64,000 nucleotides of DNA from positions 8,513,998 through 8,577,997 of the forward strand of contig JASXTE010000017.1 of NCBI GenBank assembly GCA_030280995.1. The letters are read 5' to 3'. Source of the stretch: Hemileia vastatrix. Its lineage: Eukaryota; Basidiomycota; Pucciniomycetes; Pucciniales; Zaghouaniaceae. Of the stretch, positions 19,935 to 31,050 are shown piece by piece. Positions within the stretch are counted from its first letter, which is position 1; the number at the start of each line of letters is the position of its first letter. The notes below the pieces were generated by a model. It did not search any database. It worked only from the letters and a program-made list of their open reading frames with translations, and was not told the origin of the DNA. Made by a program: the position numbers and the translations under genes.

Positions 19935-21024
19935 CTAAAAAAAATTTTCCATTAGTTCATTAAATTTGGAAGTGACTTGTTCGGCAGCCAAGTCAATTGA
20001 GGAGTGGGAGGGAAGGGGGACAATAGGGGTAAGAGGGGCAAAAGCAGAATTAAGAGATGAATCATCAAAAGTATTCCAATTTCTGTAGTGTTTGTTTGGT
20101 GGGAGAGGAGGTGAGGAAAGGTGGAGGAGGGTGGATATAGCTTTGTAGTCTGAGAGGGGAGAGTTACCACCCTCTTGGTCTGTGATGAAGCTTAGAATCA
20201 TGTCAGCTGCCTTACCATTAGCAAAAGCCAGGTTTATCACTGAGGTGAAATTCCTAGAATTAAAAAAGGTAGGGATACATGGTTGGGAGCCCAGGGTCAT
20301 ACAAGTTCCGAAAGGGGGTTGAGAAAATTAATGCTTCAGGGTGATTAGAGTTATGTTTGGAGGGATCTTCCCACAGGCTGTGATGGATATTGGAGTCGGC
20401 AAAAAGAATGATGGAAATATTGCGGTAAGGGAGAAGGGAGGGAAGGATAAATTTGAAGGTAGAAAAGGAAGATGGGGGGTTATTAAGATTAAAATAGAGA
20501 AGGTGAAAAGTAGGGAGGTTGAGGAGGAGGAGAATAAAGTCAAGGGAAGGACTGGGTAAAGAGGGTAAAAGATGAATCGGTAGTCTCTTATTGAGGTAGA
20601 AGCAGCATTGGGTAGGAGAAGGGGGGGAGGGAGGGGAGTGAAGAAGAATGACAAGATGCCATCCTTTGGCAGGTGCTGGAAAAAAGTGATTGGGGGAGAG
20701 GAAGGGTCCTTGGAAGGCTAAGATGTCAAAGGAGTTAGTATAAAGGTCATTAAAAATAGAGTGAAAAACATTGAAGGAGCAATAGCATTTGAGCTTAAAA
20801 TGGAAAAGGGGAGGGAGGGGGACACTGGTAGATCTGAGTTGGATGTCATCAGGATCTATTGAGTGGGAAGGCCGGCAGATGAGATATGTGAAAAATAGGA
20901 GGGGGAGGTGATAACACAAGGAGGGAAGACAGGGAAGTTCCCAAGTTTTTAGGGGATGGTCATGAGGAAGGGCATCAATGCAACGGAAGCAAACTGGGAC
21001 TGAAAGCTTATGGGCTTTGCACAA
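19935..21024 (-). pseudogene. LINE AP-type endonuclease
   Basis: The 254-codon frame has ILAFQGP (motif near the catalytic Glu, here Gln), FADSNIHHSLW (catalytic Asp/His region) and, in the overlapping frame at 19,935-20,300, LSDYKAI in place of the usual SDH. The Glu-to-Gln and His-to-Tyr differences suggest loss of activity. It would nick the target DNA. Confidence 0.7.
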
Positions 21025-22622
21025 CTTGGTGTTGTGATGGCCAGAGAAGTTTGAACAACAAGGGGGGAGATAGCAGTGAATAGAAAAATGTCCCTTACTC
21101 CACCATTAGAAACAGGTACTCTTTTTGCAGTTGATAGCCTCAGATGCGTCTGACTTGGCCTTCTACAAATAGAGTGTGAGAGGGAGAGGAAACAAGTAAA
21201 TCAGCATTGGTTATATTGTGTAGATGTAAGAGCACAGAGGAGTAATTTTTCCCTCTCTAGATTCTGGCCTTTTAAGCCAGGTGACTTTGTAAAGTGATTT
21301 GAGAGTATAGGGATTGTCCTCAATGAGGGTTCCCATGCATGAGAGATTGTTGAGGTCAAAATATGTGGGGATCCTATGGGCCACCACTGGGAACGAGGAA
21401 GGCTTGAAGATCATCCCCTGGTGGGTCCACTCTTGCCACAAATTGGTGAGGAGAAGGGGTTCAGCTTTGGATGAGGCAATCATTTTTAGGTCATTAGACT
21501 TGTATCTAATGAAGCCTTTGACTTGGATAATAGTTTGTGTGGCTGGGTTCATTATTTTCATGGAAGCAATAAAATTATTAATGAAAGCCAAAAGTTTTGA
21601 GTTAGGGTGATCCTTGAGTACTGGGGCTGCAGGGTCAGTCTTCTTGATTGTGAATGAGGGGAAGCTTGGGCACATTTTCAGTGTAGGGGAAGGAGTATCT
21701 TTGTGGAGGCCTGAGGCAGCAACTTGGGCACATTAAGAGCACATGTTTTGAGGGTGGGGAGGTTTGTGTTGGTTTGTTGGGTTGCTTTTGGGAGGGAGTC
21801 TGGCAAGGATTTCATTAACTTTGGTTTTGATGGAAGACATTTGGGGTTGCAGTTGGGGGGAGCTATGAGTGTCTGGTGAAAGGTTTTTTGGGTGATGAGA
21901 GGGCCTATAGTGGCAGCCAGAGCAAATATGTCTGACATAGTAGCAGTGTGGGAGGTTGTGTGAGAGCCTTTCCTTGGGGGTTCCCTGATGGTACCTAAGA
22001 GGTTGTTTAGGCACAAGGAGAGGGAAGCAGGGTCATTTGCATTTTTTAGTCTACAAGACGGATAATGCGGGCAGCTGGGGAGTTGGGATCCACAGATGAG
22101 GGGAGAGGAGCTTGAGGGGCTGAGTTAAGGCTGTGACTAGCAAAAAGATTGTTAGGATTATGAATGGAGCTCTCTAGAGAGGTAGAGGTCTTTCTTAGAG
22201 GGTACAGGATAAGATAGATTATGGGGGAAGGAGTGGATGTGGAGCTGCCTTCTGACATATGAGAAATGGGTTCATCTTGGGTGAGGAATAGTTTTGGGTG
22301 AGCCTTCCTTGCTTCTATGGTGGAGAAGGAGCATTACTGAAAAGAAGGTGAAGAGTATCAGCATTTTTTGAGGGAAGGTTATTTGGGGGGCAAGCAATTT
22401 TGGAGATGTAGGGTGTTCATGGCCAAGATGGGAGAAAAGAGGAGGGAGAGGTTTGAGGGGAGATAAGGGAGGTGATAAGGGAGGATCAAGCATAGGAGGA
22501 GATTCCAGTACCAGAGGGGGAGGAGGAGTAGGATTGGGTGGAGCAGGGAGTGGCACATCATACAAATCAGTCACATCAGGCATGTCAATCAAAATGTTGT
22601 GGTGGTTCCAGTCAGAATCCAT
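21025..22622 (-). pseudogene. LINE ORF1 Gag-like protein
   Basis: Begins at 22,622 (MDSDWNHHNIL) with a Pro-rich N-terminus, then frames at 22,258, 22,016 and 21,675. The last has the Tad-type RNA-binding domain. Near 21,030-21,130 are Cys/His knuckles (SKGHFSIHC, SGHHNTKLC). Interrupted by several shifts. Confidence 0.7.
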
Positions 22623-22635
22623 GAAGTAGTCACAG

Positions 22636-22693
22636 TGGTCAACAGTTGTAATAGTTAAGATATCTTACTTACCTGGTTGAACTCCTATAAAGA
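22636..22693. repeat. Outer right end of the foldback family
   Basis: CAACAGTTGTAATAGTTAAG to CTCCTATAAAG, inverted relative to 15,205 and parallel to the inner end at 16,831-16,893. The LINE separates the two. Confidence 0.7.
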
Positions 22694-22882
22694 TCAATTA
22701 AATCTTGGTATATCTCAGAATGATTCCAAAAGCATTTTAGTTCATCAGCTTTCACCTAGCTTTGATGGAGTTAGTTGTGATATAAAATTGTAGTATGGTT
22801 ACATGTTTATAGAAGTGTTTCATTACAATGTGAATAGTGTTACAAGTAAGAAATGGAAATAGTATAAATGCACCATTTTTTT

Positions 22883-23340
22883 AATTTCTTACAATCTCAC
22901 CCAGGTAGGGGCATGAAGGCATTGTAAGCTAATAGGCTAGGTACATATCAGGATTCATGAACGTAGTGGGTAAATTATCTGGGTAATTAACAGGATAACA
23001 AGGGGAGGTAGGTGCCTTTGAGGACACAGATGGGGTTGCCATAGGGGGAAGGGTGGAGTTTAATCCTCAAGGGGTTAGGTTTGATGGGAAGGGTTTTCAA
23101 GAAATTAAGGGGAGTGGAATTACACAGCAGACCCAAGATGAATGACCAGGCACAATTTTCCAGATTATGGGGGGATGACAAAGTGGGTGGGGGGGTTCTC
23201 CAGCCTTCACACTGTGGTACAAATCTTGCAGTAATGCAGCAATGTTTCAGCTCACAGAAAGAACAACAAAGCGGTTTTTAAGTAGGATGGCTACATGAGT
23301 GCAACAAAGGGATGTGATAGCGCAGAAAAGGTAGACTCTC
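22883..23340 (-). mobile_element. 5'-truncated LINE 3' end
   Basis: TTTCTTACAATCTCAC and the following 60 bp match the 3' end of the LINE at 16,920. Only the tail region and a short frame (23,181-22,987) remain. The 5' border is uncertain. Confidence 0.55.
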
Positions 23341-23795
23341 CTTTCACAGTTTTTTTTGTGTATTATGGAATTATAAGCCATGGCAAGAAAAAGGTTAGGG
23401 TAAGTACATGATGGGATAAAGGACAAGGAAATATGGTATGTACTTGCAAGAAGTCATGGGCAGGGCTAGATGTATGATATGGACTTATGAGGCGGCTATA
23501 GAGGGGGCATGAAAATTTACGCTTAAATTAGCAGCAATTTTCTTGGGAGAAGCTGTGCCCGCCCATGAAGATGGAAAAAATGTTAGAAAAATTAGTAGAA
23601 GTGCTAGAAAGACAAAAGGCTTTACAATTAGCATTCAAAAAAAGAATAAGAAAGATAGGACTTGAGATAGGAAAGCCATTCACTGAAGCGCAAAAGGTTT
23701 CACAATTAGTGGATACTTGTGTCACCAGCATGTGTCATTGCAATAGGTATGAAAGGTGGTGCTGTACCTAGTATTTAGTGAGGTATCTTAAGAAG
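23341..23795. other. Unassigned stretch
   Basis: Only a short charged ORF (23,565-23,771, Lys/Glu-rich, coiled-coil-like) is visible. No homology was recognised. Confidence 0.3.
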
Positions 23796-24421
23796 TGTAG
23801 GTTTTAGGTGCTATTGGAGCCAAAACCAATGCTGATAAATGTACTTAGATCTTTGAGATATTTAGATACTGTTTGATATACTTGTATTAGCACTGAACTT
23901 GTGCAGAAAAGCCTGTAGGGCAAGGAAACATAGGAAAGTGGTTATGAACATACAAATGTATATAATTACTCACTTGTAAATAGTAGAGGTGTGTGTGTGT
24001 GTGTGCAAGTAAGTAATCAATAGATAAAAAGATCTATTTTATTTTTTATACATATTGGGAGTGCATACTAGAAGTAGTGCTGTAGAGTTATTTTATTGCT
24101 ACAGTAAGGATAGTATTAGATAGAGCGCTTCAAGAGGGAGTGACTGAGAATACTAGTGCTTACTGAGAATAGATCTAGCCCACAGTTTTATTTCTTATAT
24201 TAAAATATATTTATCTTTTATCCCTTTTATTATTAAGAACTGTTGTTCTACTTCCATCTCCACACCCAGAATAAATAAGCAGACTTACAATATGTGCTTT
24301 CAATGTCTTTAAATATTAGAGTGGCAGGCACTTTATTTTATAGTTATATTTAAGAAGGAGAACAATCCCATCTTGTAATTGTGTATATAGCTTTGTATTA
24401 TAGAACTCTTTCTTGTCTACA
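23796..24421 (+). mobile_element. 5' LTR of Gypsy element GyD
   Basis: Starts TGTAG and ends CTACA; about 626 bp. A GT-dinucleotide run (about 23,990-24,004) lies inside. It is followed two bases later by a primer-binding site and then gag. The left border is inferred from the terminal inversion. Confidence 0.5.
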
Positions 24422-24423
24422 AT

Positions 24424-24440
24424 TGGTGTCCCAACAGTGG
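24424..24440 (+). promoter_or_regulatory. Primer-binding site of GyD
   Basis: TGGTGTCCCAACAGTGG follows the LTR end. TGG pairs with a tRNA CCA end; the identity of the tRNA cannot be settled by eye. Confidence 0.5.
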
Positions 24441-24671
24441 AAGCCAGATTGTAAGTACGGTTATTATTTTCTTGTTGTTTTTAAAGGGGTTTGTCAAAAA
24501 GGGCATAATCAAGCCGGTGCTTCAGTGGAAGAGTCATAGGGTCTACAACAAGTGGACCAAGAGCTTTTATCAGAGGATACCGTAGTCCTGTATTAAAAAA
24601 GGAATATAGTCGATATAAGCTTTTAGTGCTTATTTGTTTTTGTTTATAATTATAGTAGTTAAAAAGGTAGA

Positions 24672-25165
24672 ATGGATCCTACAGCTACTAAAATTAAGGT
24701 AACTCAGGAGAGGGTCCAATTTCCCAATCCAAGAGTGCCGTTACCACCAAGGGTAACTGTAATTATTAGATGTAAAGATGAAAGCTTGCGTTTTGCAGGC
24801 ATTAATACAAGGAAGTTCTTACAAAGGTTTGAACAAGCAACAGAAGTTAATGGTGCTCCAAGTATTTTTCTTTGTATCAAATGAGTGCAAGGATAATTTG
24901 GAGGAACTAAAACGTCACAAAGTGTGTGATTGTTCAGCACTAAAGGAACATATGCCTAAGAGATGGCCAAAGATTACTGAGGAAACTAGGTACAAGATTA
25001 AGGATCTAGATGTTTTGTTAAACAAAGTTAAAGCTAGAGAGGGTGTTTGAGACCCTAAGGAATTTAAAAGCTTCAAGGAAACTTTTGATTGGGTGGTCGA
25101 GTATTTGGTTAGTAACAAAGACTTGAGTGATAATAATGCATCTTAACCTTGGTTTTGTGAAACAT
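24672..25165 (+). pseudogene. GyD Gag, part 1
   Basis: Starts MDPTATKIKVTQERV. A frameshift near 24,850 leads to a second frame (VSNECKDNLEELKRHKVCDC ... LKEHMPKRWPKI) that aligns in pattern with the GyB Gags (IEDRAVEKEVVAMPGYKKRDW ... MVDRWG). A TGA lies near 25,048. The reading ends where the GyB-2 LTR begins; the second part resumes at 49,998. Confidence 0.6.
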
Positions 25166-26221
25166 TGTAGACAATCCTATACTACATACTATAGGCCTTG
25201 ACCAAGGGAGTTGGAGTAAAACTGGTGAGAAAAACCCCTTTCCTTTGAGAATACTAGGTAAGATTTATTTGCTACAGCAATTAGAGACTGTTACTATACC
25301 CCTTCCAACACACTTCTTGACTTCTTTACAAGTCAAGGCAGTAGCCAATATCAGACCACTGAGATGCAAAGAGCCAGAAGCATGAAATTCAGAAAGATAA
25401 ACACCAGAAAACAAAACACTGTGCACTCGTTGCACAAAAAACAGCAATAATACTTGATGCAGGTTGCAAAGCCACACCAGAGAAACCAGTTTCCAAAGTT
25501 GAGTTAAATGAAGAACTAACCTTGCAAAAAAAAAGCCAATTGTGGCCAAAAAATAGTGAAAACTGAGTGAGAAACAATGATATAATTAGCAGATGGTTTT
25601 GTGATAATTAAGGCTTCCCAAAACTGTCTTCTTCAGTATGTACACACAGACCACCACCTAATAAATCCATGCAAAACAACTAATTTGGTGCTTTTGACAG
25701 CCAAATTTAATAAAGGCCCTCTAGAAACACTCCCCAGCCTTCTATAACCAAGGTGGCTGGATCTCCCTGAAGCCAGAAAACCACTAAAGACCTCCAATAA
25801 AGCCCAAAATACTTAGAAAAATCCACCATGACTACTAAAACCCTTAAAACAAAAAATTAAGCTATGTCAACATTGTGACATAAAATATAGAGCCAAATTA
25901 GTTCTACTTAATGGTAATAAGCACTTAAGACTAAGACTTAAGGTTAGCCCGTAAAACACAAAAAAAATTAAACAGCTATCTTTTGGAAATGAAAAGTGAG
26001 TAAATGACCCCTTAAAACTTGGAATATGAAAAAAATCAACCAGAAATAAAATATAGAGAAAAACCAGGGCTATCAAATGGTAGTACCTGCATACCCATAG
26101 TCCCAATATTCACTGATTAAAAACTAAAATACACCTATTTCTTTAACCAATGTCAATTAAGACATACAAAAACTGTGCCAAACAGACCAACAAAGGCCTC
26201 TGCCAATGTTGGAAGGCCACA
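25166..26221 (-). mobile_element. 3' LTR of GyB-2
   Basis: Read on the minus strand it runs from TGTGGCC to GATTGTCTACA and matches the LTRs at 36,016, 47,842 and (same orientation) 48,948. About 1,056 bp. Confidence 0.85.
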
Positions 26222-26269
26222 TTTTACCTCTAACTGAGAATTTTCACATTCTCCTTCATCACATCCACT

Positions 26270-26911
26270 ATGTTCAGCTTTCTTTCAAAATCTGCCTCTG
26301 ACATAGGCCCTTGCCAATACCGCATTGACAACAATCTAATCTGCACCATCACACCACCAGCTCATCCATACTGAACCTCCTGTGATTTCTGCCAATTGAG
26401 AACAAAGACCTGTTTAAGACATGTTCCATTATCATCTTCAGCAGCTTCACCTCCTCCTCAACCTGGTCTATCTTCCACCAGTATCAAAATATCCAGGCAA
26501 TCCATCCTGATACCCAGATTGGTCAACAAACTACACCCTTCAAAGAAGAGTGCCAACACCACCACAGCAACCACTTTCACCATGCTTGGTCCTTCTGATG
26601 GTAAAAAAAAAACTTTTATTCCTTCCTTCTACTTTCAAAACTGATGACTTCTCAGTTCCTTCATCTTCTGACAGTAATGATGACAATGTAGGATCCATTG
26701 AATCACCAACACCTAACCACTTGCCCACCATTAAGGTTAAGTTCCAACAATACTCCTCTGATCAAAAAAACCTTCTACAAAGCTACTTCCAGTCCACTCC
26801 TGCTAGAAATCCACAGGACCTTGAGAAAAGAAACACCTCATCCACCAGTTCAAGACTAATGCTGAACAATTTTTTTCATCTCTTGATTCTCTTCTGACAC
26901 TTTACTGTTGA
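26270..26911 (+). pseudogene. Antisense gene X (GyB-2)
   Basis: Antisense to the element. Exon 1 (26,270-26,600) starts MFSFLSKSASDIGPC; the cluster is C-X2-R-X6-C-X12-C-X2-C-X6-C (second Cys is Arg) and has a TGA inside. A donor GTAAAA at 26,601 and acceptor near 26,674 define an intron as in GyB-1. Exon 2 carries YFQSTPARNPQDLE, the conserved C-terminal segment; a frameshift near 26,840 damages it. Starts 49 bp from the LTR. Confidence 0.6.
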
Positions 26912-26989
26912 TTGAACTTTTTGACTTAGAAATGAAATTCCTAAACACTCTCAAGACTTCCTGAATGTAGCCAATCAGAAAAATTTCCT

Positions 26990-27386
26990 CAGTTTACAGT
27001 CTTGGGTGACTCATACATAGTTTTAAGTCTTGGGGTACTAACAGCCCTCATTTTATAGTCTTGGGGGACTCAAAACCTAAATCATAAATACAGAACCAGA
27101 GATCAAACCATTAAAGACTAAAGAAATAAACTAAAATTCTGGGGCAACTGTTCTACAGAGTCGCCAGCTCATCAGTTACCCCCACACTTGCCTTAAATAA
27201 ATTCAGAGACTCCCCCTTTTGATGCCCTCTTCCAGAATCACACCAACATCACATTATCAGTTTTAAGTCCTGAAGGACTCAACCGTCAAAATATCCTCAG
27301 TTTATAATCTTGGGGGACTATACCATTTTTCAGTTTAAATTCTTGATGGACTGGCCACAGTGTTCAGTTTAAAGTCTTGATAGACT
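26990..27386 (-). repeat. Dyad arrays between antisense genes X and Y (GyB-2)
   Basis: On the element sense strand (minus): three copies at 26,990-27,071 (AGTC-ACCCAA-GACT and similar) and four at 27,259, 27,298, 27,331 and 27,365, spaced 33-39 bp. Between them is the GGGGTAACTG hairpin (27,141-27,182). Same order as in GyB-1. Confidence 0.85.
27141..27182 (-). other. GGGGTAACTG hairpin, copy 1 in GyB-2
   Basis: On the sense (minus) strand the arms are GGGGTAACTG and CAGTTGCCCC, that is one G-U pair. The loop has GAGC ... CTC. Confidence 0.75.
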
Positions 27387-27430
27387 TTCCACACTTTGAA
27401 TAAAAATACAGAGCCAATTCTATGCACAAT

Positions 27431-27680
27431 CACCATACAATATGGGGAGAGGACTTGCTAGCAAGTCCACAACCTTGGACCCAAACTTGCCACAGATTGG
27501 ACACACATTGAGCTATTGATAAAGGAACCATACAATCAGGGATGAAAACAACTCAGCAAAACAGTTTTATGTGGGTGTTCAAGTAGAATCCAGTATGGGT
27601 TGAGTATGAATTCAGTCTGAGTTCTATCTGAGTTCAGGTTGAGGACTTGCAAGCAAGTCCACCCCCTATATTGCGTGGTG
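27431..27680. mobile_element. 250-bp MITE with AAT duplication
   Basis: Flanked by AAT on both sides (27,428-27,430 and 27,681-27,683). Ends CACCATACAATATGGGG and inverse of CACCACGCAATATAGGGGG; the left subterminal palindrome GGACTTGCTAGCAAGTCC is perfect, the right has one change. A short sister of the 887-bp MITE at 2,943. It lies between antisense genes X and Y of GyB-2. Confidence 0.85.
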
Positions 27681-27791
27681 AATACTCCGCAAACACCCTA
27701 CTTAACTTCCACTTTCTCTTATTCATCTACCCATAACTGATAAAAATTTTCTTTTATCTCTTTTCTCTTCATAGTTGTCCCATCACAGATC

Positions 27792-29343
27792 ATGGCAGGA
27801 TTCACAGATTTTGACCCATCAGACCTTCCTTGTTTCACTGCTCCCAAGGACTATGCTAGCAAACAGTGTATCCACATGTGCAGACCTTGCAATTTCACTC
27901 TTCCAACTCCTGAGGCCAAACTCTACAACAGGGCCTGTGATTCTTGCAACTCCAAAAAATAAAAAATGTGACAGAGACCCCAATTATCCTATACAACCAC
28001 CTTCAACTTAACACAAATGCATCTCTAGATCTCCTACAAGATCCCCAGAAATTGGTCCTGCTTCTTCTTCTTTATCTTCAGCTCCATCCAGAAGATCCCG
28101 CCACTAAGTCCCCAGAACACTCTCCAAATGACCTGCTTAATCATCTCATGAAACCGCCTTTATCTCAGCAAATTCAGCTAAAACAGCTACAAAATCAGAT
28201 CCCAGGCTGCTATACCACATCCAGAGGGCCTGCCCGCCTCACTAAGAAGCAAAAATTAGGCTCAAAACCTAAAAATTCAGCCAGAAAACAGCCACATTCT
28301 ATCAGTAAACACCAAAAGCTCCACACAACAACCTCCTAGTGCTCCCAGAGCAATGCGCTCAGATATTTCTTCATCCAAAAATGCCACAAATCCCAAAACT
28401 TCTAGAAGACATGCCAGAGTACCTCAAGAAGACACCAGAGCACCAAAAACTGTTCCAAGACAAAAATCTCCCTCTCAAACAAGAAAAATTAACTACACCT
28501 CTCCTCTGCCATCCAATTACTCATCTGAAAGTTCCATTTCTTCCAGATCTTCATCTAGAAGATCCCAATCAGCTTCCAGGTCACCTTCTCCTGGTCCATC
28601 CTCACACCAACCTGGTACTCCACCACCAGTATCCAACCAAACTGAGCCAAGCAACAATATCAACAACAACCACAAAAGTTCTGCTACTCTAACCAAGCCA
28701 CAGGAACTTCCTTCTTCTAGTTCATATTCTAAACACCATTTAGAGGATGACCATGAAATTTCCTACCTCCATCTGGTTGATCCTCCTGCTACATACATTC
28801 AACATCATTCAACAGTCTAGATTCTGGCCGCTTACAAATTTGATGAGCTTCCAATCTGTAAGTAGAAAATTAATTCATCCTATTTCTTCCACAGAAAAAA
28901 ATTTCTGATCCAATTATTTTTATTTAGTTGGCACCCCTCCTCCTGAAACTACTATTGAGATTGGCCAACCCCTAGAAACCACATTAACACTGGATTACAC
29001 CAATATAAAGCAACACCTAAGTAAGATGTGTTTAAACATTCTTAAAGTCTTTGCTCTTCATGGGCCATTGAATGACTCTGAAAAGAACCTGAGGAAACAA
29101 CTTCTTGATGACCACTGGAAGATGTCTAGAATAATTAAGCACAACTTCCAATACTCTATCCCAGCCTCTTCTACTTCAACCCAGAAATTACAATCCAATC
29201 TGGTTCCTGACCATTACAATCCATACACTCTCTCCAGCTGCCTACACCACAAGGAAAACAGTTCTTCCTCCAATCAAAACAAAAAACATAAACCTCAACA
29301 TAATCCGGACCAACCTCCAGAGGCTTCATCTTCCCAACATTAA
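27792..29343 (+). pseudogene. Antisense gene Y (GyB-2)
   Basis: Starts MAGFTDFDPSDLPCFTAPKD. The cluster is C-X6-C ... C-X2-C (QCIHMCRPC ... ACDSCNSKK) followed by a stop and a shift. A Ser/Pro-rich middle spans 28,000-28,820 in shifting frames. Exon 1 ends at 28,857; the 70-bp intron (28,858-28,927, GTAAGT...TTTAG) leads to exon 2 (28,928-29,343) with LRKQLLDDHWKMSRIIK, kept in GyB-1 and recognisable in GyA-1. Function unknown; nucleic-acid binding is likely. Confidence 0.6.
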
Positions 29344-29403
29344 TTATAGAAACAAAAAGAAATTATTAAATTACTAAATAGAGAAAACAATAACAATTAG
29401 CAA

Positions 29404-29895
29404 TTATAAAAAAATTTATTTTATTTTATTTTATTTTTATTTTTATTTTTATTTTTATTTTTATTTTTATTTTTATTTTTATTTTTATTTTTATTTTTAT
29501 TTTTATTTTTATTTTTATTTTTATTTTTATTTTTATTTTTATTTTTATTTTTATTTTTATTTTTATTTTTATTTTTATTTTTATTTTTATTTTTATTTTT
29601 ATTTTTATTTTTATTTTTATTTTTATTTTTATTTTTATTTTTATTTTTATTTTTATTTTTATTTTTATTTTTATTTTTATTTTTATTTTTATTTTTGTTT
29701 TATTTTTATTTTTATTTTTATTTTTATTTTTATTTTTATTTTTATTTTTATTTTTATTTTTATTTTTATTTTTATTTTTATTTTTATTTTTATTTTTATT
29801 TTTATTTTTTTTTTATTTTTATTTTTATTTTTATTTTTATTTTTTTTTATTTTTTTTTATTTTTTTTTATTTTTTTATTTTTTTATTTTTACCAA
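29404..29895. repeat. ATTTTT hexanucleotide tract
   Basis: Nearly pure (ATTTTT)n for about 480 bp, with a few TTTT expansions near 29,800-29,880. It follows the stop of gene Y. GyA-1 (7,560-7,750) and GyB-1 (about 44,735-44,770) have A-rich tracts of related type at the same place, on the element sense strand. Confidence 0.95.
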
Positions 29896-31050
29896 TTATT
29901 ACTTAAACTACTAACATACTAAAAAAAAACTTGAAAATAATTAAACAAAATTGCCCAACATACTATGAGAGCTGAGAAATTTAAATGAAATGAATAATAA
30001 TAAGATGAAATAAATAATAATTTCAAATGGTATCCCTCAGCAAATTGATGAGCTGATCCCCTGATACCTTACCCACATTTAAGTGCACCTTGATGGGGAT
30101 AGACCATTAAATAATTTTTAAATGAATTGAGATAAAAATAAATTAAGGAAAATAATATCAATAAAGATAAGATGAAATGAATAGAAATTAAAGTAAATAA
30201 TAAAAAAATGATATTAGGATTAAAAAGAAAATAGCATTTCCCAGCCAATTGATAAGTCTTTCCCCACCAATATTTGCCCACATCCAGGTGACCCTTATGT
30301 GGTGGCACCATATAATATAATATTGTAATTTTCCCCCTCTTTACATCTTAATACCCCCATAAAAATTAAAAGAAAAAAAGAGAAAAAAGAAAATAATCTA
30401 AAACTTCTCTCTAACACAACGATAGACACAAAAATCAAATAAAGAAATAGAAAAATTCTGGATCCATAGAAAGTCCAGACCAAGGAAATGATCACTGAGT
30501 GGGCTCCCTCCAATAAGTAAGAATGATGGGAGACCATCAGTGATCCACCACCAACCCAAATGAACCAAAGAAAAAGAAGCCAGTCCCAAGCCAGTTTAAA
30601 GTCATAGTGGACTTGAAACCTGAATAACAAAAAACAGAACTAGGATTTAACTAGGACAAACTAAATACTTGAAACAGACATCATGGGGTAACTGTTCTAC
30701 AGAGCAGCCAGCTCATCAGTTACCTCCTCACTTGCCACAATAAAATCTAGAAGCCACCCCCCCCCTGGGTACCTTCAAACATAAACTCAACATTCAACAC
30801 AATCTACCAAAACCAATAAGACTTGAAGACCAAAATAGTTTCCAGTTTTAAGTCATAGAGGACTTAAAACCTGTGAAAAGAAACCAATACTAGGGTTCAA
30901 CAAAATTAAGAGAAAGGGTTTCAAACAGACAATCTTGGGTAGCTGTTCTACAGAGCAGCCAGCTCATCAGTTACCCCTACACTTTCCAAGATCAAATCTA
31001 GAAGCCCTACCCCTGTGTACCCTCTAAAAAATAAGTTTCCAATAAAACGG
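29896..31050 (-). other. 3' non-coding region of GyB-2
   Basis: No gene. On the minus strand it carries CCACATC-type hairpins (30,071-30,099 and 30,276-30,302), a GATCACTG hairpin (30,490-30,545), dyad motifs (30,591-30,613 and 30,842-30,864) and GGGGTAACTG hairpins (30,685-30,727 and 30,936-30,977). Confidence 0.75.

Larger units (their letters stand above)
16908..22633 (-). mobile_element. Tad-like LINE (non-LTR retrotransposon)
   Basis: Minus-strand element of 5.7 kb: Gag with zinc knuckles, AP-type endonuclease, RT and RNase H, ending in an AAATAAATAAATAAAA-type tail. It is flanked by an imperfect 12-bp duplication (AGTAGTCAATAG at 16,896 and AGTGGTCAACAG at 22,634). Domain order and RNase H fit the fungal Tad1/I-type groups. 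Frameshifts and stops are frequent. Confidence 0.85.

Noticed and set aside
29695..29922. ORF of alternating Phe/Tyr
   Set aside because: Translation of the ATTTTT tract; not a gene.
30295..30630. Hydrophobic minus-strand ORF (111 codons)
   Set aside because: It covers the hairpin-rich 3' region; apparent membrane character comes from T-rich sequence. Homologous region of GyB-1 has no such ORF.
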